A stretch of 64,000 nucleotides of DNA from Clostridium sp. C8-1-8 (GTDB taxonomy: Bacteria; Bacillota; Clostridia; Clostridiales; Clostridiaceae): contig NZ_JAABNO010000008.1 in the NCBI RefSeq assembly GCF_009928445.1, forward strand, positions 168,027 through 232,026, in the 5' to 3' direction. This document shows, piece after piece, positions 48,771-58,600 of the stretch. Within the stretch, counting starts at the first letter, position 1, and every line of letters starts with the position of its first letter. Below the pieces are notes generated by a model, which was not told the origin of the DNA, made no database searches, and saw only the letters and a program-made list of their open reading frames with translations. The position numbers and the translations under genes were made by a program.

Positions 48771-49511
48771 TTATTTTTTCAATTCTTTTTTTAAATCTAA
48801 AATAGCTTTTGCTATAGCTTCTGCACACTTAGCTTGTCCGCTGTTTGAAGCTATAAATTTACAATCTTGTTCATTGGTCAAGTATCCTATCTCAACTAAA
48901 GTTGAAATTGCATCATTATTCTTTAATACGTACAAAGGGGAATTACTTTGGTACTTTATATCACGTTTTTCAGAATACTTTAATTTATAAAGCTCATCTT
49001 GTATCCTTTTTGCTAATAGCTCATCTTTTGTATTAGGTTTATTACACCAAAGCTCAATTCCTCGTATTGAAGAATCTTTAAAGCTATTGCAGTGAATAGA
49101 CACAAAAACATCTGCATTACTATCATGAGAAATTTTAACTCTTTTCTTTAAATCTTCTTTATCATTTAATCCTAATATGGTCTTATCATCTTTTCTTGTA
49201 TATACGACTTTAATATTATTCTTTTCCAATATTTCTCCAACTTTTAAACCTACCTTGAGAACTACGTCTTTTTCTAGTATACCATCAGCACTTTTAGTCC
49301 CCTTATCATAGGCTCCATGTCCTGGATCTATACACACTACAAAATTCTGTTTTGATTTTACTAAAAGAGTGTTTTCGCTAATCTTATCACCTTTACTTTT
49401 AAATATTGAAAATATACCACTTATAGCAAGTAACATAAAAATTGATATTACAGACAAACTAAAGGCTAATCTTCCGATTTTAATTCTATATCTCTTCCTC
49501 TTCTTTCTCAT
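48771..49511 (-). CDS. N-acetylmuramoyl-L-alanine amidase (Amidase_3), membrane-anchored
   Basis: 246 residues: basic N-terminus (MRKKRKRYRIKIGR), one membrane helix (~14-34), then the zinc amidase with VVCIDPGHGAYDKGTKS, VFVSIHCNSF and STLVEIGYLTNEQDC, giving the His-Glu-His and catalytic Glu. Size is like CwlD, the spore-cortex muramic-lactam amidase, but I do not see enough to claim that. Gap 49512-49804 upstream contains only the next terminator. Confidence 0.92.
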   Translation of the reverse strand: MRKKRKRYRIKIGRLAFSLSVISIFMLLAISGIFSIFKSKGDKISENTLLVKSKQNFVVCIDPGHGAYDKGTKSADGILEKDVVLKVGLKVGEILEKNNIKVVYTRKDDKTILGLNDKEDLKKRVKISHDSNADVFVSIHCNSFKDSSIRGIELWCNKPNTKDELLAKRIQDELYKLKYSEKRDIKYQSNSPLYVLKNNDAISTLVEIGYLTNEQDCKFIASNSGQAKCAEAIAKAILDLKKELKK

Positions 49512-49752
49512 CCTGAATCTCCTAACTTAAACACTAAAGATATACTATTATTTGAAATCGAAACAATTTATCTTTTCATTATACGTTTTACATAATTTGT
49601 ATATTTACTTTTCATTTTACATCTATATCTGAAAAGTGTAAATATTATGTATATGCTTTTTTTAAAATTTTATTACTCAATTACAGCTATAAATATGATA
49701 ATAAATTTAAGGGATAAGATTAAGTTAAATAATTTTTTCTATACGATAATAA

Positions 49753-49794
49753 ATAAACTTCAAGTTATATCAATTGATATAACTTGAAGTTTAT
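49753..49794 (-). terminator. Perfect 42-base palindrome after the MFS gene
   Basis: Two 21-base arms, fully complementary with no loop bases, starting ATAAACTTCAAG; followed on the minus strand by TTATTATCG. Position fits termination of the MFS transcript. Confidence 0.7.
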
Positions 49795-49804
49795 AAATAG
49801 AGAT

Positions 49805-51058
49805 TTATATTTTAGCCAAATTTCTATTAAATTTTTGTAATAAAAACAACGCTACAGTTAACATTCCAAATACTAAAAATAGTTTTGAGGTATTTAAAAA
49901 CATACATAACCCTCCTACTGTAAGAGATCCTAAAGGTGTAGCTGCCATTGCAAGTGAATTAAATACTCCTGCTACTCTACCCAAATACTCTTTTTCAATC
50001 TTCTCCATAAAGGCTACATTTATTACCATTAACAATACCCCTGAAGATATTCCTAACACTAATCCTATTGTCACTAAAGCTGGATAGATTCCAATCTCAA
50101 GTTTTAGTTGACCTACAATAAAATATAATATATATACAAAACCTATAAAAAAGCCTGATACTATAAGTAAATAAAGTCCTTTAACTCTTCCTCTTATTTT
50201 TGGAAAAATAAAAGTTCCAAAAGCCAATCCTATAGTTGCAGTAAATTGTATTACTGAAACTACTTCTACACCTTTCTTTAATACATCTTTAACATATGCA
50301 ACAACTAAAGTATCAATTGGAATAAGCAGAATATTAACTAACGCACCGAATAAACAGATGTTAAATATTAACCTATTGTTCTTTAAATATACAAAACCAC
50401 CTTTCAAATCTTTAAAATAACCGTCTAAAGCAATCTTATCTTTTTTAATCTCTTCTCCTTTATATTTCACTAAAAGTATTAAACTCCCGCATACATAAAA
50501 GGTGATTGCATCTAATAAGATGGCCCCAGATATACCTATAGCCGCTATGATTCCTCCTGCAACAGCAAGTCCTATCATTTCAGTAATTCTTGAAGCTGTA
50601 GAACTAAGTGACATTCCATAAGAATACATCTTCTTATCTAAAATATATGGTATTGAAGCCATACTAGCTGGACTCTGAAAAGCCTCAAAAGTTGAATTTA
50701 AAAAAGTTATTATAAATAAATGTATAGGTAATAATAAATGAAAATAGAAAAGTAATGCAGTTATAGACACCATTACTCCTCTTCCCATATTACATATAAA
50801 AATCACATGTTTCTTCTTTCTATATCCTACTAATACTCCAGATAAAGGCTGGAATAGTATTGTAGGGATTGCATTAACCCCAAAAATAGTGGCAAGTAAT
50901 GTAGTAGATCCTGTAATTTGATATACCATCCATCCATATGCAATAGTATCTATTGAGTCCCCAAATCTAGAAATCAAATTTGATATTCCATAAAGCATAT
51001 AAGACTTTTCCTTCAATACAAGTTTATAGCCGGTTTTCTTTTCTAGTGTTGTTTCCAT
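49805..51058 (-). CDS. MFS transporter (MFS_3/enterobactin-exporter-like)
   Basis: 417 residues and about 12 membrane segments. ISRFGDSIDTIAYGWMVYQI, GVNAIPTILFQPLSGVLVGY and LGRVAGVFNSLAMAATPLGS are typical of this family, which includes macrolide (Mef) and other drug exporters. The SD is AGGGGG. Its promoter is surrounded by palindromes and the next gene upstream is an ArsR-type regulator, so induced efflux is the likely role; substrate unknown. Confidence 0.92.
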   Translation of the reverse strand: METTLEKKTGYKLVLKEKSYMLYGISNLISRFGDSIDTIAYGWMVYQITGSTTLLATIFGVNAIPTILFQPLSGVLVGYRKKKHVIFICNMGRGVMVSITALLFYFHLLLPIHLFIITFLNSTFEAFQSPASMASIPYILDKKMYSYGMSLSSTASRITEMIGLAVAGGIIAAIGISGAILLDAITFYVCGSLILLVKYKGEEIKKDKIALDGYFKDLKGGFVYLKNNRLIFNICLFGALVNILLIPIDTLVVAYVKDVLKKGVEVVSVIQFTATIGLAFGTFIFPKIRGRVKGLYLLIVSGFFIGFVYILYFIVGQLKLEIGIYPALVTIGLVLGISSGVLLMVINVAFMEKIEKEYLGRVAGVFNSLAMAATPLGSLTVGGLCMFLNTSKLFLVFGMLTVALFLLQKFNRNLAKI

Positions 51059-51109
51059 AATAGCCCCCTATATTTTATTTACATCATAGCCACATTAGAT
51101 ATTTATAAC

Positions 51110-51137
51110 ATAACATTAGATTGTAATCTAATGTTAT
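51110..51137. promoter_or_regulatory. Candidate ArsR operator in the MFS leader
   Basis: Perfect palindrome, 13-base arms starting ATAACATTAGATT around GT, between the MFS promoter and its ATG. It shares ATTAGAT...ATCTAAT with the operator at 51222. Confidence 0.65.
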
Positions 51138-51196
51138 AATTCTATTTTCTGAAAAGTATTATGACTATAACACAGCTTCTATTTTGTTCTAATTAT

Positions 51197-51225
51197 ATTA
51201 TATGTTTCCATTAGATATTAGTCAA
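51197..51225 (-). promoter_or_regulatory. Promoter of the MFS exporter
   Basis: TTGACT (51220-51225), 17-base spacer, TATAAT (51197-51202) on the minus strand. A further ATTAGAT half-site lies within the spacer. Confidence 0.85.
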
Positions 51226-51257
51226 TTAATATTAGATACTTATCTAATATTAATTGA
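51222..51257. promoter_or_regulatory. Candidate ArsR operator over the MFS -35
   Basis: Perfect palindrome, 16-base arms starting TCAATTAATATTAGAT around ACTT, overlapping the -35 box by four bases. Together with 51110-51137 it brackets the promoter. Confidence 0.7.
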
Positions 51258-51289
51258 TAATTAGCATTTATTCATAAAATCATAAAAAT

Positions 51290-51340
51290 AAATAGAGTGT
51301 TTTATCTAATTTGATACAAATCAGACAAAACACTCTATTT
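51290..51340 (-). terminator. Terminator after the ArsR-type gene
   Basis: AAATAGAGTGTTTT/AAAACACTCTATTT (14 bp, extendable by TCT/AGA with one bulge) around a central loop; on the minus strand it lies 13 bases after the regulator's stop. Confidence 0.8.
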
Positions 51341-51352
51341 ACTTGCTTTTAA

Positions 51353-52438
51353 TCATTTTAATAGAATTTCCTCTAAATCCTTTAAGAACTCAGAAATATT
51401 ATCTTTGTTCAATCTATAATAAACCCTATTTTCTACTTTCTCAACACAAATAAATCCATATAGCAGCAAGTTATTCATATGATAGGATACAGTGGCTGTG
51501 GTAAGATTTAGCTTTTCTGCTATTTCTATGCCATAGTGCTCCTTTTGTTTTAAAAGCTGTAAGATCTCTAATTTACTCTTATCGCTTAATATCCTTAGTA
51601 TGTTCTGAACCTTATTCTTCGAATCCTTACTTTTTGAAGTTAGGCTGACCATATATTCAAACATAACTCCAAAGTAAATAAATAAACCGTCTTCATGAAA
51701 CTTTGCAGTAACACTATATTGGTTTGCTATAGCAGGATATACTATAATTTTCTTTAAGCCATCCATATTTATACTAATAAGATTACATATATATTTATCA
51801 TCTTGCTTTATTCTATCCTTAAGCTCTAAAACAACTTTATCTGATAAAGTTAAAACATTTTTCACTGAAACTTTATAGGCTTGGATATTTAAAAGTATTG
51901 TATCAATTAGCCTTATGATATATCTCTTAGCATCATTTAATATTACTATTAGCTTCCATTTTGCTTCACTGCTAATATTCTTATTGCTAAAATACTCTAT
52001 TGCCTTATCCACTTTTAAAGGTAAATCTTCTAAATTATCGTATTCCGCGTCTTCTAATACATTCACAATATTTTTGAAAACTTCACTTTTTACTTCTTCT
52101 TCACTTTTATTAATGATACTTTCTTTATATACTAATAAGTCTTCATCTGCTTCAGTATTTATAAGTAATCCAGCTATATGTTTACTATCATAATTACCAT
52201 AAATATCTTTAAAAAACAAATCTAATTCAGAAGCATCTATAGTACACTTCTTCTTGAAGGCCTTCAAATACTTTTCTATTTCTCCATGCATTTTCTTAAG
52301 AGTAGTATTATTGGTAAGGTTGTACTTATCTAAGGTTTCAGCACGGCTACTGTTTATTGCCTCTTCATTGGCTAGGTAATAAAAACACTCAATTACTTCT
52401 ATAACTTCCTTAGGTTTTTCTCTTATCTCTATGTCCAT
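51353..52438 (-). CDS. ArsR-family regulator with a long N-terminal domain
   Basis: From ATG 52438 (SD AGAGAGG) 361 residues. The C-terminal ~85 residues are an ArsR winged helix: ILRILSDKSKLEILQLLKQK, YGIEIAEKLNLTTATVSYHM and NRVYYRLNKD. The preceding ~275 residues form an unrecognised helical domain, probably the effector-binding part; such long ArsR proteins beside MFS exporters recur in clostridia. The operators before the MFS gene are its likely targets. TTG 52462 was rejected as start. Confidence 0.88.
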   Translation of the reverse strand: MDIEIREKPKEVIEVIECFYYLANEEAINSSRAETLDKYNLTNNTTLKKMHGEIEKYLKAFKKKCTIDASELDLFFKDIYGNYDSKHIAGLLINTEADEDLLVYKESIINKSEEEVKSEVFKNIVNVLEDAEYDNLEDLPLKVDKAIEYFSNKNISSEAKWKLIVILNDAKRYIIRLIDTILLNIQAYKVSVKNVLTLSDKVVLELKDRIKQDDKYICNLISINMDGLKKIIVYPAIANQYSVTAKFHEDGLFIYFGVMFEYMVSLTSKSKDSKNKVQNILRILSDKSKLEILQLLKQKEHYGIEIAEKLNLTTATVSYHMNNLLLYGFICVEKVENRVYYRLNKDNISEFLKDLEEILLK

Positions 52439-52470
52439 TCTTTTCCTCTCTGTTACTTTCAAAATTATAC

Positions 52471-52854
52471 TTATAATATTTGATAATCAATAAGGGTATC
52501 AATTACCCACTTTCCATTCATTCTTCCAAATGCCATTGAGTCAATAACCTTGCAAGGTATATCATATATTTTCAAAGCTTCACTGATATTGTTAAAGGCA
52601 TATTTAACCTGTGGTGCTAGAAAGACAAATTCAACGGTCCTAAAAAACTCTTCCTGAGCCTTTATATTAACTTTATTTAAGTTGGCACCACCATAATAAA
52701 ACCTGATCGCTTTGCCATCTAGTTCTTCATTATGCTTATTACTTAATGTCTCCATAGTAGAATTATATCCAAGCTTATTAGCTTCGCTTACAATCTTGCT
52801 TACAAATAAACTGGAAGTCATTCCTCCAGCACACAAAACCAAAATATTAACCAT
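52471..52854 (-). CDS. Orphan PTS lactose/cellobiose-type IIB-like protein
   Basis: 127 residues: the IIB P-loop VLCAGGMTSSLFVSKI with phosphorylatable Cys8, and FVFLAPQVKYAFNNISEAL matching LGPQVRY of IIB proteins. The central part (residues ~44-70) is longer than in ordinary cellobiose IIB (about 100 residues). No IIA, IIC or sugar hydrolase is nearby. It sits between a MocR-type and an ArsR-type regulator, suggesting a regulatory phospho-relay; that is inference. Confidence 0.82.
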   Translation of the reverse strand: MVNILVLCAGGMTSSLFVSKIVSEANKLGYNSTMETLSNKHNEELDGKAIRFYYGGANLNKVNIKAQEEFFRTVEFVFLAPQVKYAFNNISEALKIYDIPCKVIDSMAFGRMNGKWVIDTLIDYQIL

Positions 52855-52911
52855 AATCTACCTCTCATATTTTAATTTATCAATCAGAATCTTTCCCTAC
52901 ATATAAAAAAC

Positions 52912-54360
52912 TTACTTATCACTGATTTTCTTAACCTCTTCACCGATTATTCTTATGCCAGTTTCAATGTCTTCAATACTCACCTTGGAAAAGCCTATTC
53001 TCAAGGTGTCTCTCCCACCGCCATCTGTATAGAATATATCTCCCGGAGTAAAAACCACACCTCTCTTATAGCAGCCTTCTAAAACTTTTCTCGAGTCAAT
53101 GCCTTTCAGCTTTGCAAATATATGCAAGCCCCCTTCTCCCATTATAAACTCATTTGGTACATTTTTCATTACTGCTGAAGAAGTGAAGCTATATTTTTCT
53201 CTGTAATGCTTTCTAACCTTTTTTAGATATTTATTAAAGGCTCCGCTTTTCATATAGTTGTATAGAAGTGCTTGATCTAAAAATGAACTATGAATATTCC
53301 TGGCTCTTTTTACACTCTCTAAAGTACCTAGTAATTTCTTATCAGCAAGAATCCACCCTATTCTAAGACCTGGAAATAGTATTTTAGATAGACTTCCTAC
53401 ATAAATAACTCCATTTCCCTTACCACATAAGCTGGCCAATGGAGGAACATGAGAACTTGAATATAGAAGTTCTTCATTAAAGCCATCCTCTATAAGAGGC
53501 ACAGAATGTCTTTTAAATATTTCTAGAACCTTTCTTCTATGCTCTCCCTTCATTACTATTCCTGTAGGATTGTGGTAGGAAGGTATTATAAACCCTAACT
53601 TTGGTTTACTACTTTTAAGCAACTTCTCAAGCTTTACAAGATCCATACCTTCTTCTGTCATATCAACTCCTACAATCTTTAGTCCATGGGCTCTCATTAT
53701 TTTTAAAGCTGTATTATGAGTTGGATTTTCACATATTATCGTGTCCCCAGGCACAGTTAATGAATTTATAAGTATATCGAACGCTTCTGTAAATCCATTT
53801 GTTATTAATATATCCTTCCCCTTTATATCTACACCTTTATTGGCCATATATTCTAGCAAATACTCTATAAGAGGTTTATAACCTTGAGCATAACCATAAT
53901 TCAAGAGTTTTTCTCCTTGAAAAGACCACGTATTTAAAAAGGCTCTTTTAAACTCTTCAATATCAAATAAGGTTTCATCTGGAGCAATGCTCTTAAAGGA
54001 AATCATTCCTCTTTCCCAGGGTAACTCTGTTTTTATTATATCCAGACTTTCACAGGTATCAGCATAGTTATTTATTCTAGAGTCCCACTTTATATCAAAG
54101 TCTTCTTCTTTAACTTTAGTTATAGTATTGACAAAAGTACCTTTTCCCTTGATGCTTTCTATAACCCCTTCACTTTCTAAGTTTTCGTATGCTGTCACCA
54201 CTGTGCTTCTGCTTATTTTTAGTATTTCACTTACTTCACGGGTAGAAGGGAGCTTGCTTCCCTTTTGAAGCAGCCCCCTGGTTATACTTTCTTTTATATG
54301 CTTTTCAATCTGTATATAAATTGGCTCTTCTTTATTAAAATCAAAGAATGAAAAAATCAA
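52912..54360 (-). CDS. MocR/GntR-type regulator with aminotransferase domain
   Basis: 482 residues: N-terminal GntR winged helix (KLPSTREVSEILKISRSTVV, TAYENLESEGV) fused to a fold-type I PLP domain with the lysine motif VGSLSKILFPGLRIGW and NPTHNTALKIM, IPSYHNPTGIVMKG. It follows ddl by 14 bases. In Brevibacillus a MocR protein, DdlR, activates ddl; here the gene is in the same operon, so a D-Ala/PLP-linked role is likely, but pdxR- or gabR-like roles cannot be excluded. Confidence 0.92.
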   Translation of the reverse strand: MIFSFFDFNKEEPIYIQIEKHIKESITRGLLQKGSKLPSTREVSEILKISRSTVVTAYENLESEGVIESIKGKGTFVNTITKVKEEDFDIKWDSRINNYADTCESLDIIKTELPWERGMISFKSIAPDETLFDIEEFKRAFLNTWSFQGEKLLNYGYAQGYKPLIEYLLEYMANKGVDIKGKDILITNGFTEAFDILINSLTVPGDTIICENPTHNTALKIMRAHGLKIVGVDMTEEGMDLVKLEKLLKSSKPKLGFIIPSYHNPTGIVMKGEHRRKVLEIFKRHSVPLIEDGFNEELLYSSSHVPPLASLCGKGNGVIYVGSLSKILFPGLRIGWILADKKLLGTLESVKRARNIHSSFLDQALLYNYMKSGAFNKYLKKVRKHYREKYSFTSSAVMKNVPNEFIMGEGGLHIFAKLKGIDSRKVLEGCYKRGVVFTPGDIFYTDGGGRDTLRIGFSKVSIEDIETGIRIIGEEVKKISDK

Positions 54361-54374
54361 ATATATCCCACCTC

Positions 54375-55265
54375 TTACACTAATGAGTATTCTATTATTT
54401 TGTCTAAAAGCTCGCTGTACTCCATATTAGCACCTTTTGCACTTCTAGGAAACAGGGAACCTTTTGTCATTCCTGGAGCAGTATTTAATTCTAAGACATA
54501 GGGAATACCACTACTTACTATAATATCAACTCTTACATAAGCTTTGCAATCAAATATGTCCCAGCATTTCTTAGCTATAGCTTCCATCTTACCTTCTAAC
54601 TCTGGAGAAAGCTTCACTACTTCTTCTTTAGTCTTTTCATCAAAGTATTTTGATTGGTAATCAAAAAAAGTGCTGCTTGCTTTAATCTGAAGTATAGGAA
54701 AAACCTGACCATTTAATAAAGGTATAGTATATTCCTCTCCTTTTATATATTCCTCCACTAATAATTCATTATCAAACTTAAAGGCTTCTTTAACTGCGTC
54801 TATAAGTTCATTTCTATCCTTTACTATAAAGGTTCCAATACTGGAACCACCTGAGTTTGGCTTAACTACCATAGGGTACCCTAAACTCTCTAGGCCTTCT
54901 ATGTCATAGCTATTATTTTTTATGCTTATCTCCTTTGCTACTGTTAAGCCACCATCTCTCATTATTCTTTTTGCTTGTTTCTTATTCATGCATAAGGCAC
55001 TGGTAAGTACATTACAACCAGAATAAGGTATTCCTATCCCTTCCAGCAAAGCCTGTACAGTACCATCCTCTCCAAATGCTCCATGAAGAGCTATAAACGC
55101 AAAGTCTATATCTTTAACTTTATCATAAATTTCAACCTTAGAATCTATTATTATTGGAACTACCTCATATTTATTTTTATCTAAATTATTCACCACTTCA
55201 TTGCCAGATAAAAGAGAAATTTCTCTTTCTGATGATATTCCACCCATTAATACTCCAATTTTCAT
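54375..55265 (-). CDS. ddl: D-alanine-D-alanine ligase
   Basis: ATP-grasp enzyme making the D-Ala-D-Ala dipeptide for peptidoglycan. MKIGVLMGGISSEREISLLS start, ALHGAFGEDGTVQALLEG, YPMVVKPNSGGSSIGTFIV and VLELNTAPGMTKGSLFP. 296 residues, the short form, with the Tyr/Ser pattern of a D-Ala rather than D-Lac ligase not determined. Confidence 0.94.
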   Translation of the reverse strand: MKIGVLMGGISSEREISLLSGNEVVNNLDKNKYEVVPIIIDSKVEIYDKVKDIDFAFIALHGAFGEDGTVQALLEGIGIPYSGCNVLTSALCMNKKQAKRIMRDGGLTVAKEISIKNNSYDIEGLESLGYPMVVKPNSGGSSIGTFIVKDRNELIDAVKEAFKFDNELLVEEYIKGEEYTIPLLNGQVFPILQIKASSTFFDYQSKYFDEKTKEEVVKLSPELEGKMEAIAKKCWDIFDCKAYVRVDIIVSSGIPYVLELNTAPGMTKGSLFPRSAKGANMEYSELLDKIIEYSLV

Positions 55266-55340
55266 ATAAATCTCACTCCTTATACTTATACATAACTCTC
55301 TATAACAATAGTATAAGAGTAGCTTGCTAAATAATTAAGT

Positions 55341-55391
55341 ACCACCCTATTGGAGTTTTCATATATAGGTGGTTTGAGATATAAAAACTCC
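55341..55391. other. Interleaved inverted repeats upstream of ddl
   Basis: ACCACC (55341-55346) pairs with GGTGGT (55368-55373); GGAGTTTT (55352-55359) pairs with AAAACTCC (55384-55391). The stems interleave as 1-2-1'-2', so they either form an H-type pseudoknot or are mutually exclusive hairpins. Loop lengths of 5, 8 and 10 bases permit a pseudoknot. Confidence 0.4.
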
Positions 55392-55473
55392 TATAAGTTT
55401 TTTAATGTATAACTTAATCGTTGAGTTAGGAATCCTATAAACATCACATATTTTATAATTTAAAAAACAGCAA

Positions 55474-55505
55474 AAAGCAGCTGGATGGGGGAATCCAACT
55501 GCTTT
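55474..55505 (-). terminator. Terminator after the ABC permease
   Basis: AAAGCAGcTGGAT/ATCCAaCTGCTTT, 12 pairs in 13, loop GGGGGA, followed on the minus strand by TTTGCTGTTTTTT; about 100 bases after the permease stop. Confidence 0.8.
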
Positions 55506-55603
55506 CTTTTATTTGTAAGTGTGGTCGATCGATTTATTAACTTAATTATATAAGCAGATTATTAACACAGTATTACTAATTTAAGAATAATTAGTTAACA
55601 ATT

Positions 55604-58600
55604 TTATTCCGCATTCTTCAAAGATTCAATCATATCAATTTTGTCGAATCTCTTATACATAGCAAGATTTACTACAACTGAGAAAAGAATTGTTAACAGA
55701 ACTGAATATAAAAAGTAAATAGGCTTTATGGTTCTCAAAAACATTATTACATTGGTTTCAGCAGTAGATACCACAAAACTATTTATAAATATGCCTACTC
55801 CAATACCTACTATACTTCCTATAACGGTTAAAATCATATTTTCTCTGTATATATATGCTGCTAGTTCTGGGTTGTAAAAGCCTAGAAGCTTAATAGTTGC
55901 AAGCTCTCTTCTTCTCTCATTTATATTAATATTAGTAAGATTGTAGATTACTACAAATGCTAGAACTCCAGCTGAAGCTATAAGAAGTAATACTACTGAA
56001 TTTATACTATCCATACTCTTATTAAAATCAAGATGGGTATTGCTCTTAAAGCTTGTTGCTCCTAGCTTATCTATGCCAGAAAAGCTTTCAGCTATTTTAT
56101 TTTGACTTTCCTGAGACTTATCCTTCACACGTCCATAGAATGAGCTATACTTTATATCTTCCCCCATTAGGCTTCTATAGTACTTAGGACTCATGTAAAT
56201 ATAATGCTGTACATAATGCTCGGTTATGTCAGAAATTTTAGCTTTTATAACCTTATCATTGACACTGATTTCTATAGTATCTCCTATTTTTTTGTTAACA
56301 AGCTTAGATAGCTTTTCAGTGATTATAACCCCATCATCTTTAAGTTCTAGTTTCTTTTCGTTCATAGATAACTTCACATAGTTATTTAATTCAGAAGGCT
56401 TATCTGGCACAACCAAATATGCATCTTCTTTAGAAGCATCAGCCTTATTAACTGTTGAATTCTTAGAATAAGTAAATAAAATTGATTTAATGTTGTTATT
56501 ACTCATAACTTTATTTTCTATGTTCTGCTTTTCGCTATTATCTATATTTTGAGTCAAGGAGGTCTGCATATCATAAATATAAATTTCATTGAACTGCTTC
56601 TCAACAGCACCTATGATCCCATCCTTAAGACCATATCCAGTTATCATAAGTCCTGTACAAGCTGATATTCCAATTACCGTCATAAAAAATCTCTGCTTAT
56701 ATCTAAAGATATTTCTTGCAGTTACCTTCCTTGTAAAGCTTAATCTCTTCCAGAAGAAAGTAATTCTTTCAAGTAGTATTTTCTTACCTGACTTAGGTGG
56801 TTTTGGTCTTAAAAGGGATGCTGGAACCTCTCTTAGCTCACCTAAAGTAGCTGCTACTGCCGCTATAGTTGTAAATAAGATTGCTACTAAGCATGCTTCG
56901 ATAGCTAACTTAAAATTAAATGGCGCTATAGCCTTAGGTATAGCATAAAGTGAGGTGTATGCTTTCATAATAAGTGGAGGAAATAATCTAAAACCAAAGG
57001 ATATTCCTATAATACTTCCCATTAGACTGGCAGATAGTGAGTATATCAAGTAATGAGCAACTATTGAGGCTCTTGAATAGCCTAAAGCCTTAAAGGTACC
57101 AATTTCAATTCTATTTTCTTGCACCATTCTTGTCATAGTTGTAAGACTTACAAGAGCTGCTACTAAGAAAAATATCAGTGGAAAGGCTTTTCCAATGTTA
57201 TCAATTCTATCACTGTCCTGTCTATAATTTTCGTATCCCACATTCTGAGATCTTCCAAGAACATACCATTCAGGATTTTTTATATCCTTCAATTTATCTC
57301 TATTCTTTTGAATCTCCGCTTCCCCATCTTTAATCTTTGTATTTGCTTTATCTTCTTCTTCCTTTAGCTTTGCAGCATTATCATTTAATTCTTTTTCTCC
57401 ATCTTCAAGTTTCTTTTTAGCATCATTTATCTTTGTAAGACCTTCTCTCTTACCTTTTTCTAGGTCCGCTTCTGCTTGAGATATTTTTACTTTATTAGCG
57501 TCAAGTTCTTTTCTTCCTGCTATAAGCTGTTGTTCTCCAGCAAGAAGGGTACTCTCCTTAGCAGAAATTTCATTTCTTTTACTTGTGATTTCTTTCAACC
57601 CAGAATCAAACTGAGCTTTACTGTTAGTTAGAACTTGTGAATTTGGTATTTGACTTAGCATTCCACTGGTAGTAAGAAAATTGTAAATTGAGTCAAAATC
57701 TTTTCCTTTAACTTGGTTAGTATAAGCTTGATTGAGACCATTATACTGAGCTAAAAGTGCCACATTATTTGGGTCTTTAGCTAAACTTGCTTTTAAAGTT
57801 GCAAGCTGACCTTCTATTGAAGCAGATATAGAAGAGGCTGCCTGGTTCTTTCCAGCAATAATTTTACTTTCACCTTCATCTAGCTGCTTTCTACCAGAAG
57901 CTATTGCATTCTTTCCATTATCTATATCCGCAGCACTAGCATTTAGTTTTGCTTCACCAGCATTAATAGCTGCTTTTCCATCTTTAAGCTGCTTTTCTCC
58001 ATCTGCAATCTTTTTATTATACAAATCTTGATTTTTATTAAGCTCTACCTTACCTTGCTCAAGTTTACTTCTGCCATCATCAAGCTTATTATGAGCATCT
58101 GCAAATTTATCTGCTGCTTCCTTCTTAGAGCTATTAAGCTTATCTTCTGCTTCTTTCAATTTATCTTCTGCAGATTTTATGACCTCCGCATACCTGACCT
58201 TGCTTCTCTCAACTCCAAGCTCCTTGAAGTTCTTATCCATACTAGCAATAGCATCTTTATATTTGTCATTTTCTAAAAGACTGTTTTTACCTACTTCCTT
58301 ATCTGCTTTTACATAAATTTCGGTAAACACTTCACTCTTAAACACTTCTGGCAATATGTACACAAAGCCTTTTACAGAGCCGTTTCCTACTGAGCTAAGC
58401 TGCCTTTGGCCAGAAATGTACATTGGAGACTTAGCAGTACCTACAATCTCAAATTCAGCATTTTTCAGGTTATCTTCAATCTTTGTATCATTACCTGAGG
58501 CAAATTTAATTTTATCTCCTAGCTTAAACTTATATTCCTTTAAGAAGTTCTCTTCCACAACAGCTTCATTGGCGCTGCTTGGTCTTCTACCACTAGTAAG

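Larger units (their letters stand above)
55266..55603. other. 338-base gap with interleaved inverted repeats and terminator
   Basis: No gene. It contains a possible pseudoknot at 55341-55391 (upstream of ddl on the minus strand) and the hairpin at 55474-55505. ACTTAATTATTTAGC...TATACT is a weak ddl promoter candidate. Confidence 0.4.

Noticed and set aside
55325..55350. T-box-like GGGTGGTAC on the minus strand upstream of ddl
   Set aside because: Only the short core resembles a T-box. There is no specifier hairpin or following terminator/antiterminator pair, and ddl is not a usual T-box target.
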